Positions 1-9,793 of a stretch of 25,780 nucleotides of DNA are shown here, piece after piece. This stretch comes from Phoronis australis (lineage: Eukaryota > Phoronida > Phoronidae), in the NCBI GenBank assembly GCA_002633005.1, contig NMRA01000001.1, positions 1,778,498 through 1,804,277 of the forward strand. The letters are read 5' to 3'. Position 1 is the stretch's first letter, and each line of letters opens with the position of its first letter. The notes under the pieces are model-generated. The model was not told where the DNA came from and searched no databases. It saw only the letters and a list, made by a program, of their open reading frames with translations. Both the position numbers and the translations under genes were made by a program.

Positions 1-588
1 AACACGAGAAAAATCTTTGAACGAACACCTCGGAAAACACATTTTGTTGTCATGTGATGTTTGTTTTGACTGGAACGTAGTGTGTGCTTCCCGGCCACAT
101 GCTTTTAACACCAATTTTTTATATGTGAGACAGTAGTCAGCTGAATGGCATACTTTTGAGTACTAGCCTTCGATTCGTGGTTTTCACGTGTACAAAGAAA
201 TTTGGAATCCTGTTGAGCCGAGAAGAATTGGAAACTGTATGTGAAAGATGCAATCCTTTTGACATTGACAAGTAGGGTGTGTCCGTTTTGAAAGGCCAAA
301 CCATAGTGCGACACCAAAAGTTCCTGCTGCATTCTTTTTGAAGCACGGCAGAAGTTTGAAGTTTATAGCCACGACTAAATACCAACACAGCGGCGAGGCT
401 GGTGGTCTAGAAATTCCGTGCACAATGATTTTTTTCAGGACTGTCGGATCTTCTTGATAAATTGAAGACTTTAATATAGAATACTAGGAGTGTAGCCATT
501 TTTTCACATGCACACATTCATAGGCTGGGCTCTTGTTTCACCGAAGTCTGGAAACGCATGTGAGGCACTTTTAAGGGCGAATAGGGTA
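1..588 (-). mobile_element. Non-autonomous DNA transposon, copy A (truncated by window edge)
   Basis: Read on the minus strand, this stretch aligns along most of its length with the left part of the element at 19443-21452. Shared blocks include the TIR (571-588), a block near 400-440 beside a poly-T run, and a block near 280-330. The end at 571-588 reads TTAAGGGCGAATAGGGTA, the reverse complement of the TIR of the other copy with a few substitutions. Short open frames inside (for example 105-332 minus) lie in the shared block. They are broken by a stop in the other copy, so I do not treat them as genes. No transposase is visible. The other end lies outside the window. Confidence 0.8.
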
Positions 589-783
589 AGTTACATTATG
601 TCTTTCTAATAAAATAGTACTTCACTCCATCATGATGAAACACTCTGTTTGAGCATGGTCACCGTTTTTGTCTCAAGTTTTCAACAGCTTGAAATATCCC
701 ATATGAATAGGTAAACCAATGGTGAATATGCAGTGTTCACTTCTCATTGAAACAGGTCAACTGGTGTAAACTTTGACTCTGAC
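589..783. other. AT-rich spacer between transposon and LINE fragment
   Basis: I see no coding potential, RNA gene or clear repeat here. It separates the end of transposon copy A from the 3' end of the LINE remnant. Confidence 0.5.
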
Positions 784-1190
784 TCTAGGCATTGTCCATC
801 CACTGCAGGATGTAGCCCTCCGACAATGCTTTTCAATTTGTCCTGTCTCTTGCCGCTCTCATCCATGTTATGCCTCTCGTCTTCACGATGTCATCTCTCC
901 GTCTGGCTTGGGGCCGTCCTCTTGATCTCTTTCCATATCTGGGTTGCCACTCTGCATCTTTTTGTCCATCTGTTGTCCTGTGCTCTGGCGATGTGTCCGC
1001 CCCACCTCCATTTCAATTTCAGAATTGTCTTGATTATGTCCATGACTCCTGTATGTTGCCTTCAATGATGGTAAAGTGTTCAATTGAATGAAAAGCCTTT
1101 TCATAGTCTATGAAACCAACACACAGTGGTAGGTTAAATTCGTTACGTTTTTCAATTGTTTGTCCAAGGGCTTGCAGATGAACAGGGCTT
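784..1190 (-). mobile_element. RTE-like LINE remnant, internally deleted, no longer coding
   Basis: On the minus strand, 1190 to about 1050 reads as the start of a reverse transcriptase palm: QALGQTIEKRNEFNLPLCV followed by the motif-A-like FIDYEKAFHS, where the first Asp is a catalytic residue of the family. The next block, about 1053 to 784, encodes the far C-terminus typical of RTE-type LINE proteins: LKLKWRWGGHIARAQDNRWT, a diverged RGRPxxxxRDDI-like stretch, and a final GYILQWMDNA-like end. These two parts are normally separated by several hundred residues that include the YADD motif, so a large internal segment is missing. Frameshifts and stops are also present. Beyond 1190 the open frame continues to 1393 but no longer resembles an RT. 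The clade call is from memory of family motifs, not from a search. Confidence 0.8.
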
Positions 1191-3138
1191 AATTGATATT
1201 TTCCGTATGTAAAACTGACTTTGTGTGAATTAGATGAGGCAAGAAATTCCCACCAAGTAGCCTCCTGAAATAAGGGAGGCACAAAATATTTCTTAAAAAA
1301 AGATTTTGAGAGTACAAAATGAGGTGAATTTGTTAAATAGGTGGAGGAATTACTGTAGTATCCTTTGAAATAAAAGATTTCACTCTGTCTCATTATTTGA
1401 CTTGAGATTTCTTATTAAACACATTGAAAATGTCAGCAAGAAATATCTAAAGATTAGTTCACTGACATTTTATGCTAAGGTAGTTTCAGAAAGCTCTTCT
1501 TAATAACAAGTTATTTGAGATGCAGTATGAATGGCATTATGCAATAGATTAAACACTATTGATTTTATACGCTTTTGTAAATTAAAAAGCCTATTAAAAA
1601 GCCTTGTGTAGGTGTGTGTATGCTTTTAGTATTCCATTACCCCTTATTAATGTGTTCTCAGATTTAGGTCGCTATTAATTACATTATTATTGTTTTTTAA
1701 TTCTGATTATGCATTTAGAATATTCGCTTTTCTCCACTCTCAGTTTCAGTTCTGATAGACCTTTTGAAGTTTTGCAGAATTTCAGTGGAGAATATTTTCA
1801 ACAGCATCAATATTGTCAGAAACCATAGCAATGAAGTGATGTATCTCCTGTAGTTTTACCATATTGTATTCAAATACTTCACAAAGTAATGGACAGTTAA
1901 TCAAATGAAGTCGCTTCTGATAGTGGAGCTCTTCATTAAGCCCAGATATAATGCTTTCTAGTCCTATTACTGTACGTTATATTTTTAATATTTATTAGGA
2001 AGATTATAATTCATATTCAAGAATATAATTATATTCTGCCTTATAAAAGTTAAAAATTTAAGTGTATCTGGACACATATGGTATTTCAGTCAATTGTAAC
2101 TAGTATACATTGTAGCTGTTTGATGTTCTCTGAACAAAAAACAACTAGCGAAAGGTCTTTGTTGGCTTTTGTGTCTCTTTAGCACCAGCTCATTTTTGCC
2201 TGGCTAGGGCATACATCAAGACTTTGATTTTTGGAAAGTTTCGATGGCCTCTAGGCCTCTACTGGCATGTTTACCTTTTGCATGAGCCTCTATATTTACC
2301 AGGTTTGATGATGGCTTTTCTTGAAATTTAGCAGATAAAAGTTTATGTGGGAGAGCAGCAATTTTCCTTCTTGGACAGTTCCAGCTTCTCCATTTTGTGG
2401 CAATTTAATTAGTGTGGTGTTCACTTTTAGCACTCGTAGCACGAAGACTAAGCATGAAAATATTTCATCAGTGACAATGTTCCCAATGCTTTCGGATGTC
2501 TACAGTTGAATTACTGTATCACATCTTACTTCTAAACAAGTGTTTTCTGGAGAACCCACTCTCTTGTAGCATTTAGTGTGGCCATTGCATAAGTGCATGC
2601 TAATTGTGATGTTTATTCTTGTCGCTAATTTCACGCTAATTTTATGGATGAAATAAGAGCTACCCAGCTACCCATATAATTAACTTTCCTGTATTTGACA
2701 ATGTCAACATTCAGTGCAGATACAAATAGATGTGACAGTTAGTTACACCAATCATTCTATAATTGCATACATGCTTCTCAATTCGCACACTCAAAATTAT
2801 TTATCAACATCAATATTTTACCTTCCTGTTAATTTGCTCATGTTCTGATGAAGGACTTTCTCCGCATTTCGCACATCAACTAAGAGTCAAACATGCATTT
2901 GAAGTTAGATGCTATGAGATTTTCCTGGACTGTGTTAACTGTGATATTGTGAAGAGTTAATCCTTATTTCAGGACTCATTGATCTGTGTTAAAAAGTGTT
3001 TGAATTAACATCACTGGCAATTAGAAAATGGTTTCACAAAGGACTGCTTTAACTGTCCATTAAGTTGGGGTGTATCGATAGTTTCCAGAATGATTTTAGC
3101 TAGTAGTATCATTAAATTACCACGGATTTCCTAAAACA
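1191..3138. other. No recognisable gene; AT-rich sequence
   Basis: About 1.9 kb with only short open frames, all ended quickly by stops. A 65-codon plus-strand frame at 2763-2960 has no domain, no flanking splice signals that stand out and no compositional support. No strong inverted repeat was seen. Confidence 0.5.
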
Positions 3139-3407
3139 TAAAGCCCTTTCCCACACCGTTAACTGCACTACTATCTAAGCTTCTATGTTAACTGCGGTTA
3201 AGCACGAAGTAAAGTGTCAGTGTTCCCTTTAGCTTCTGAGTTGTTCAGAAAACTAGTGATTGCAGTGATCCCTGGCAATCACTGCTATAGCATCTAAGTG
3301 TTCCCATTGGGAACGTTGTCACTTCGCTGTTAAATCTACCTCTTTACTCTGGAGTTAACTCGCAGTTAAGTGTTCGCATTGATCGAACACCAGTGGGAAA
3401 GGTCTTA
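3139..3407. mobile_element. MITE with CCTTTCCCAC terminal inverted repeats, copy 1
   Basis: The left end reads TAAAGCCCTTTCCCAC (3139-3154) and the right end reads GTGGGAAAGGTCTTA (3393-3407), which are inverted repeats with one or two mismatches. Subterminal GTTAACTGCGGTTAAG near 3187 and GTTAACTCGCAGTTAAG near 3352 also mirror each other, and the middle folds around GTGATTGCAGTGATC and GGCAATCACTGC. At 269 bp it has no coding capacity. The same ends and internal blocks recur at 8260-8895. Confidence 0.8.
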
Positions 3408-4298
3408 GAGACTCTTTCAGGAGTAGCATCGTCGAATGAGCGACCATTTTTATTAAATTTGCATAACGGGTGCACACAAAACGGAATATTTTTCAGGAAG
3501 CGGGAGGTGCAAAATGAGCAGAATGGGTGAAAATCTTGAAACGTTTTGTGTGAAATTGAAGGGTGGTATTGAAAAAATATTGTGATATGGGTGAGTTTGA
3601 ATGGAATTTAGCCATGAGCCAGTGGTTTCCCCATGTGAAGTTTGAGCAATTGTTGGTCCAATAAAAATTCCCTATCGGATTCATGAGCACTCAAACAACA
3701 ACATTAGACCCCATTGATGGTATGAGGCCAAATCGGCAGAAATTTTACTAAGTTTCTGAGACTAGTGAAGGCAGCAGGTTGACACATATATACTTGTAAT
3801 GCAACTTTGTGACAGAGACTTGCCTAGCAGTGATGCTTAATTGAGTATTGGATTGACATTAAATGGGGCCTGGGTCTAATTATTTTTGACATTTTCTGTT
3901 TTATTTTTGTGCAAACTCAAGATAAGTGTCGGTTTTTCTTTGCTGGCTTGTGTTATGGTTTATGCGTTATGTTATAAGTTAGGTTACAAATTAAACCTGG
4001 ATTACGCAGTCTTCCTTGTAAACTAAATTGTACTTGAGCACAAAATATTAGCCGCTTGCCTCGATATTGCATAAAAGTAGAACACCAAATGTCAAAAATA
4101 CTGCTGGGTACCGACAAGCCTTAACAAGGTGGTAGAGGACAACCCTGCCAAGTTTCGTAGCATATCAACTGGTTACAGCTTACATGGTTTACAGAATTTC
4201 TACCAAATGTCTACATTAATAAAAAGAACTTGAAGACTATTCTCCTTTACTGCTGTTTTTGTCTTAATGCGGCATTTTGTATTATTTATTAGTTGCAG
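3408..4298. other. Gene-poor stretch; possible weak first exon only
   Basis: Mostly AT-rich sequence without clear coding. A 23-codon ATG frame at 3514-3585 and a short open stretch around 4126-4231 look mildly protein-like, but neither has good splice context. See the rejected list. Confidence 0.35.
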
Positions 4299-4372
4299 CA
4301 ATTAAAGGACCAGTCCCTGAGAACACTCAACTCTTGTTGGGGATGCAGCTAGAAAATATGGATGTCTACCCT
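4299..4372 (+). CDS. Candidate internal exon, upstream partner of galectin-like exon
   Basis: The acceptor is TTATTAGTTGCAG ending at 4298. The open frame then reads IKGPVPENTQ, LLLGMQLENM, DVYP, with no stop until three codons past the proposed donor region. The donor would be GT at 4373 (CCT|GTTAGG), which is weak. With this donor the exon ends in phase 0 and the next exon, 208 bp downstream, begins in phase 0, so the two join cleanly just before the galectin-like segment. The composition looks protein-like but I recognise no domain in it. An alternative is that the exon ends elsewhere, or that this is a terminal exon stopping at the in-frame TGA after RKWT. Confidence 0.45.
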
Positions 4373-4579
4373 GTTAGGAAGTGGACTTGAAAATTTGAAG
4401 GGAGCGTTCATGATAAGCCATCCTTTTGTAGACTTCTGTCCCAAAAACACCATTTTTATATTGATAAATCTAAAGTCACCGGACTGGATGATGATCAGTT
4501 GGGTGGTGTGCTGTTTTTCACCAACTCTTACATTTCTGGTATGTTTCTTGTTTTTCATAGCGGCTGTGTTTTCTTACAG

Positions 4580-4671
4580 GAGTCTACACCTTACCAGTGT
4601 GAAGTACCTGGTGTATTGACCGTTGGTAGCAGTGTGGAGATAAGAGGCAAACTCAACATTGGTGCTGAGAG
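4580..4671 (+). CDS. Galectin-like CRD exon (N-terminal part of domain)
   Basis: The acceptor TTTTCTTACAG ends at 4579 and the donor AG|GTAACA starts at 4672. The 92-bp exon encodes 30 residues plus two bases (phase 2). It includes PYQCEVPGVLTVGSSVEIRG and then KLNIGAE. Galectin carbohydrate-recognition domains commonly begin with Pro-Tyr, then [IV]-Pro-Gly-x-Leu-x-x-Gly and a beta strand ending in [IV]-x-Gly, then Ala-x-Arg-Phe. The intron falls right before the expected Phe, a place where, as I recall, galectin genes often carry an intron. The sugar-binding exon (HFNPRF and WGxE motifs) should follow, but I could not find it in the window. It may be diverged, absent, or this may be an unrelated beta-rich domain. 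The link to the downstream gene is unproven. Confidence 0.55.
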
Positions 4672-5282
4672 GTAACAGTGTAACTGAGACAGCTATTTCT
4701 TGCAGGGTGATAGGATGTGGGGGAGACGCAGGGAGGGGGGGCATTTGTCCAAAATTGATTTGCACCTGCTTTCTGCCGGCCTACATTATTTGGTAACAGG
4801 TCACTGCTTTGAAGGCCCACAATTCTGAAAGCCCACTACTCGGAAGTCCTACGAAGTCCAAAAAATCTCTACTACATTTTTTTTAAAATTTTTGCTGAAA
4901 AAACTACTTAACCAATTTTCAAAATTTTAAAACCACATTGATGCTTGATTCATCTAAAAATCGCTACTATGAAAAAACATCACACACAAAATTGAAACCC
5001 CTCCCAGAAAGGGAACTTCACAGTGTTCTCTGATAGGCCTACAGCTATTTCCTTGACCTCTTACTTTTACCTCTGTTTTTTAAAATAATTTTGTTCGCAG
5101 TTTTTTGTTTATGTTCCTCAATACTAAGGACTATGTGCAAAAAGACTTCAGAATCACAGTGTCTGTTGTACATCATTAAAATGAAAAATGTTTTCTAACA
5201 TAAAGCAAGTGTAATGACACATAGATGTTTGACTAATCTACATGTGATAAAACACAAGGAAATCTTTTCCATTTGTCATACT

Positions 5283-5335
5283 AGGTCACATGCAGTTTGA
5301 AACCAAATACCAGATTTTTTCTGATTTGTAATTTC
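5283..5335. repeat. Diverged direct repeat, first copy (second at 5668-5716)
   Basis: Both copies share ACATGCAGTTTGAAAC followed by AAATA.CAGA and ATTTCG, with small indels. This suggests a local duplication or two fragments of one unknown repeat. It is noncoding. Confidence 0.55.
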
Positions 5336-5667
5336 GTAATTTGAAGAAACTATGGTATACAGCTAGATGGATGCTGATTTTGCATCTCTTGTACTCTCTC
5401 AGTTTTTATGTTTATTACGAAAAATACAATGTACAATAATAAGAGTAATGCCCAGAAAGTGCTAGAAAGCGTTATACATGAGCATTGTACACTAACAGTG
5501 TGACCTTCATATGAAAATGCCAGTTCACTTTAACATGTCATAAAAAATCAAAAATGCTATGTTTCTCTGCTTGTGGCAAAATACCATTTACCATTAAATG
5601 TCATGGAAGAGAGCGTAACCTATTGGCCTTTTTAGTTGATTTTTTTAATATAAACATTTTCTGTTCA

Positions 5668-5716
5668 CTATGTTACATGCAGTTTGAAACAAAATAACAG
5701 AATTGTCATTTCGATA
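5668..5716. repeat. Diverged direct repeat, second copy (first at 5283-5335)
   Basis: Contains TTACATGCAGTTTGAAAC and CAGAATTGTCATTTCG, matching the first copy about 385 bp upstream in the same orientation. Confidence 0.55.
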
Positions 5717-6885
5717 CATAAATCATTAAATGGTTGCAATGCAATCTTATTCATTACAAAAAGCCCATGTTTGGTTTCTTGCACTCTTTTCTCCTGCATC
5801 ATGACTCCCAAGCCAGTTATGGACCATGGTTTAAAATATTACTAAAACCACTGATCAATGTATGCCAGAGAACTAAAACCTAATGTGTCTTAATTTTGGC
5901 CAATTTTAACCAGTGTTTTTACTGCTTGGCAGACATTGCTAATGGGGTAATAGCTCTACTCTACCTTAGATGAGGTTTCCTGATGAAGAAGCCTCTTGAC
6001 TTATATAAATGAAACAAAATACATTTCTAATGGACTTCAGAGAGTCTTCAACTTGAAAAAGTGAAAACAAATGTGCTTATTCATTTGGGAACTCGTTGTC
6101 AGCTGACTGAATAGGAGAGTGAAATTTTATGTCATCTACCAAACAAAGTCTTGTGGTTAATACTATGCTAAAATAATTGTCTAAATCTATAGTTTTGTGC
6201 TACAAAAAATTCGCTTTGTCACCAATTTGTGAAGAACCATGTGTTCGACCATAGGGATACCTCCATGTGAAGCTCCCAGCTCATGCCATTTTTCTTGCCC
6301 AAAACTAGTCTTCCTTAATTTGGTAAACACCACAGGCATGGAATCTGGCTGCTCTGTGCCTTTGTGAGTTATGTAATCTCCTACTGTGATGGTAGACATG
6401 GTATTCAATATACCACCTCCAGGGATAGGGTAGTCTTCAGTCACATGTGCTAAATGTTGTCTACAGAAAGGAGAATAGCCCAGTGTTAGCTTGCCTCTAT
6501 TGTGTTTGGGCTTGGACAGACACTGGTACTGCTTGTGTAAATAACAGAAGGATATAGAGTATAATATCACTTTTGTGCATTGACTAGTACTGGGTCAGCC
6601 CCACATCTGAGTGCTAAACAAGATTATTGGTACAGGTAAGCTGTTTGTGTTTTAAGACTTTAATCTCTTATTAACTTTCTGTCCACTGACTGTCTTAACT
6701 GAGATTATTGAACAGAAATTTTTTGCTGAGTAGTTGGGACTGCTCAGGATTTAACCTGAATGGATTTCAAAATGACTTCAGCGAAGACATTTCATAAAAC
6801 AAAAACCCATAACTCAAGTGGATGGATGTGGGTGTTTAATTTTCATTCAGTTTTCAGCGTAGGTTGACCATTTTTGCTTGTACAG

Positions 6886-7057
6886 GTATTGCCGACTGAG
6901 GTAGCATATGTTGTGTCTCGCCCTGGCCTACACCGAGACGATACAGGTTTTCCATCCATCTTATATATATCCATTCCTTTTTATAATGAGAAGCATTACT
7001 TAACTGACTTACCGGAATCACCACTTGTTCACAAGATTGCAGTTAGAACATGTGATT
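6886..7057 (+). CDS. Candidate internal exon, unknown product
   Basis: A good acceptor (TTTTTGCTTGTACAG) ends at 6885. The frame is then open for 57 or more codons and reads like a folded protein: VLPTEVAYVVSRPGLHRDD, TGFPSILYISIPFYNEKHY, LTDLPESPLVHKIAV. It ends in a stop at 7066-7068. Two donors are possible. One is ATT|GTATAAGT after 7057 (phase 1). The other is GCA|GTTAGA after about 7039 (phase 0), which would let it join the 7208 exon. I do not recognise the family. Coding confidence comes from the splice signal plus composition only. Confidence 0.5.
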
Positions 7058-7207
7058 GTATAAGTTAGTGAAATCTACCATACTTGTTGTCAGGTTAGCA
7101 GTCCACTGTAGCTGTTATGTTGTTGTGATTATCCAATGTGGGTATTGTAGAATCACGTTAAATAATAACCAACATTTTGAACTTTTGTGTGCTTGCATGC
7201 TCAGTAG

Positions 7208-7314
7208 GATGTAACGGTAGAACATGTGCAAAGCATGTTTGTTACTTGGACAGCGAAGATGAAGGCTCCTCTAGGAATTGCTGCAGTTGTATCTGTGCAC
7301 TCTCTTCATTGTTC
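7208..7314 (+). CDS. Candidate internal exon, unknown product; frame ambiguous
   Basis: The acceptor region is TGCATGCTCAGTAG and the donor TTC|GTTAAGT begins at 7315. Reading from GAT at 7208 gives DVTVEHVQSMFVTWTAKMK and APLGIAAVVSVHSLHC, which alternates hydrophobic and polar residues like a real domain. The acceptor would then be CAGTAG rather than CAG, because TAG would be an in-frame stop. Using CAG at 7204 with a phase-1 join from the previous exon opens a different, cysteine-rich frame that is less convincing. I favour the first reading. Product unknown. Confidence 0.4.
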
Positions 7315-8038
7315 GTTAAGTCTTTGAACAGAAACCTGCATGGATGGTTGAGGGCTTACCGGGTATACTATTTTTTCAGATGTGGTTATCAGTAGTAGAT
7401 GAACAAGGACCTCGGGTCTGGTCTCTGAACTCAAAATCAATCTTGAAATGATTAAAAATATGTTCATCTCATTTAAGTATGTGTGCTCAAGTATTTTACA
7501 GGTTTTTCGTGGACCTGTATAGTATAAATCGAAGTGTGCAATTGATGACCCTGTAGTGTTATGGAGTTAACTAAATAATTAATAGGTCTATGTTAATCAA
7601 CTGTCTATTACAGTAGTACTTGTGTACACATGGCAGTCTGGTTCATGGTGGTCTCTCACTAGAGACAAAGAGCCATTAATCACAAATTAAGTCTAAACAC
7701 TATAACACACAACTGTCAAGTCCAGTTACTCTACTGAAGCTGTGAGTTACAGTTTGTACTTAATCTTGTTACTCTGCAAATCTAAGGGTCATCAAGTGCA
7801 AACCTTTTCTGGAAACTCAAATGCCTAAACCTTGATGTAAATAAGAGATAAGAGACTTTTACAGAAAATGAGCTCTATTTCGAGTTTTGAGATAAGACCC
7901 TGCCTGGGCCAAGGTCCAGTGGTTAGATTTCTAAATTTAGGGTTAAATAAGTTTTGTCAGATGTCATTTGTTGGTATGATGTAATGGCTATTGTATATTG
8001 TATATGTGTAATTAACAGAATACAGCAATGATTTTACT
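7315..8038. other. Probable intron, nothing recognisable
   Basis: AT-rich DNA with no convincing exon, RNA gene or repeat boundary. Confidence 0.4.
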
Positions 8039-8194
8039 GTGTCAGTTTTTGTTGCATGGTCAAAGGAGCGGAACAGTGCAAAAGTATATTATTCACCTTC
8101 AATGTTATTGGTCTTACTTTACTGTTACGCATGTATAATTTATGGATTCCGTCCACTATTATGTGTTGGCGAACATCTGAAGATTAGTAAAAAA
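8039..8194 (+). repeat. Interspersed repeat, copy 1 (relative at about 22425-22596)
   Basis: Shares with 22425-22596, in the same orientation, the blocks GGTCAAAG.A.CGAACAGTG, TTATTCAC, TTTACTGTTACG and GGCAAACATCTGAAGAT (with small differences). The other copy carries about 40 extra bases in the middle. A 71-codon open frame crosses this repeat but is not conserved in the other copy, so I do not call it a gene. Family unknown. Confidence 0.6.
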
Positions 8195-8259
8195 GCATTT
8201 TGGCATCACAATCAGACAATGCAAGCATTTGGTCATGGAGTGAACACACTTTAATTCAC

Positions 8260-8895
8260 AAAAGACCCTTTCCCATACAATTAACTCTGCTATGGTTGAA
8301 GTTTCGATGTTAACTGTGGTTAATTGAGAAGTTAAGCATGATTGTTCCCGTCAGCTTCGGAGTTCTTCAGAAAACTACGTTCAGCAAAGTTATCCCAAAA
8401 TCGCGCTCATGTATTTGACTTCACTTTTTGCAAGTATGGATGGTGCACTGTAACTGTCAGCTGTCACTTTTTTGACTGTATTATTTCTTTATTTGACCCT
8501 TTTGTGAAGAAACCAAGGCAGTATGGCATATGGTGGGAACTTGTTTTTCTTATGCTAAAGATTACATTCAGTGATTTTTTGATGTAAATAATACAACAAA
8601 TATATGGATAAATTGAAACAGAATGCTATAATATACTGCCAAAATAATTAATATTAGAACAAAATATTAACAAATATTAACTAGTCACAGCCTGCTGTTG
8701 GCAAATGCAGTGACCTCTGTCAGTAGCTCCGCTGGCAGCCCGTTGTAGCAAAGCATTGACATTTCACTGTTAAATCCTCCTCTTTACTGCGGAGTAAACT
8801 CATGCTGTTAACTTCGATCCAAGACCTAAGTTAGTGTTTCCACTGACCGAAACTTCGGTAACATTGAAGCTTTGGAAGGTGTGGGAAAATTCTTT
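8260..8895. mobile_element. MITE with CCTTTCCCAC ends, copy 2, enlarged by an insertion
   Basis: The left end AAAGACCCTTTCCCATAC (from 8260) and right end GTGGGAAAATTCTTT (to 8895) match copy 1. The left internal block (GTTAACTGTGGTTAA, then CTTCGGAGTTCTTCAGAAAACTA) and right internal block (CACTGTTAAATC.TCCTCTTTACT.CGGAGT) also match. Copy 1 is 269 bp and this one is 636 bp. The extra roughly 350 bp lies about 8395-8745 and carries a short open frame with no recognisable domain. Confidence 0.75.
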
Positions 8896-9399
8896 AAAAG
8901 TATGTTTTACTAACAGCTCTTATCCTCTGAGCCCAAACTGCTTTTGTCCACATAGAGCATTAGGGGTATTACCCAGGTTAAACTGCTGATAACAACCTGT
9001 TTGTTGTAGTCCATCATGAGAAAGCCCCTACCATTACATCATGGCCATTTAGTAGGAAATGACAGGATATATTAATTGTGAATCCAGGGTAATCATGTGG
9101 TTAGTGGAGTGATAGGATAAGTCATGATTAACTACACAATACCAAAACTAGAGTGCTTATTGTCCAGTCAGAAGAAGCTGGTGGGGGGTCACTGAATACA
9201 CACCTTTGAAGCCTGAGTGCTGATTACCTAGAATATGTGGAAATTGGTGAATACACAAATTTGAACTTGCTCATTAATCTCATCTGAGGAAAGTACTAGG
9301 GGAAAGTCGCAGTAAACAATTTTGATGCTGTACTTATTATTACCAAATGTCGAATCTCGAATCTCGTCAGGAACAAATTAGCTGCTGTTGTTGATCTGT

Positions 9400-9542
9400 T
9401 ATACGTGGGTGGCGTAACTCTTAAAAAAGTCGGCGGCTGCAGCCCCCTTGTGGTGCACCGTCCATATACCATTGGCAGCACAACACTAAAAAAAGTGGTG
9501 GTATAGCCCCACCCCCCCAGCCCCTTATGGTGCTCCGCCCAT
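9400..9542. repeat. Two diverged tandem units of about 66-78 bp
   Basis: Each unit runs through TAAAAAAGT.GG.GG, a GC-rich CAGCCCC stretch, TGGTGC.CCG.CCAT. The first unit ends near 9461 and the second near 9542, the second having an extra C-rich run. Origin unknown; possibly the end of a transposon. Confidence 0.55.
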
Positions 9543-9550
9543 GATGTAGG

Positions 9551-9584
9551 CCTCTGTGTTGAGACTGCCTCTGTGTTGAGACTG
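9551..9584. repeat. Exact 17-bp tandem duplication
   Basis: CCTCTGTGTTGAGACTG occurs twice back to back (9551-9567 and 9568-9584) without mismatch, which suggests a recent slippage event. Confidence 0.9.
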
Positions 9585-9793
9585 CAAAGTAGTTTCATTT
9601 CATTTTTGGTTCGTTATGGAGTAAACAGAGGGGTATATTAGCTTAAAGAATATTCAATTATCAGGTATCGTTTCCCACATGAAGGTGTACAAATTTGTTT
9701 CTGGCTGCCTTTTGTGATTTCACCGTAAGATGAATCCCTGCAATTCTTTGCTCATATTGATGGTTGTGAATGGAAATCCTCTGTGTAGTGCAG

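Larger units (their letters stand above)
4672..6885. other. Probable intron with diverged direct repeats
   Basis: If the exons at 4580 and 6886 belong to one gene, this is intronic, but the phases (2 and 0) require at least one more exon between them, which I could not locate. The stretch holds a diverged direct repeat of about 50 bp at 5283-5335 and 5668-5716. A 127-codon minus-strand open frame at 6187-6570 is discussed under findings. Confidence 0.35.
8896..9793. other. Intron or spacer with short tandem duplications
   Basis: No exon stands out. Around 9400-9585 are two kinds of tandem duplication, listed separately. The 100-codon minus-strand frame across them (9296-9598) is explained by the repeats and low stop density. 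Confidence 0.4.

Noticed and set aside
105-423. Three overlapping minus-strand open frames near the start
   Set aside because: They lie inside transposon copy A. The corresponding sequence in copy B is broken by stops, so there is no evidence for a conserved protein.
3514-3585. 23-codon ATG frame (MSRMGENLETFC...) as a first exon
   Set aside because: It stops at 3583-3585 before the good-looking GTGAGT donor at 3591, and the only donor that avoids the stop is weak. There is no promoter evidence.
4126-4231. Open stretch reading VVEDNPAKFRSISTGYSLHG as an exon
   Set aside because: The peptide looks plausible, but no good donor or in-phase link to the 4299 exon is visible, and the pyrimidine tract before it is poor.
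9296-9598. 100-codon minus-strand open frame
   Set aside because: It spans two sets of tandem duplications and a C-rich run. The open frame is explained by repeat composition.
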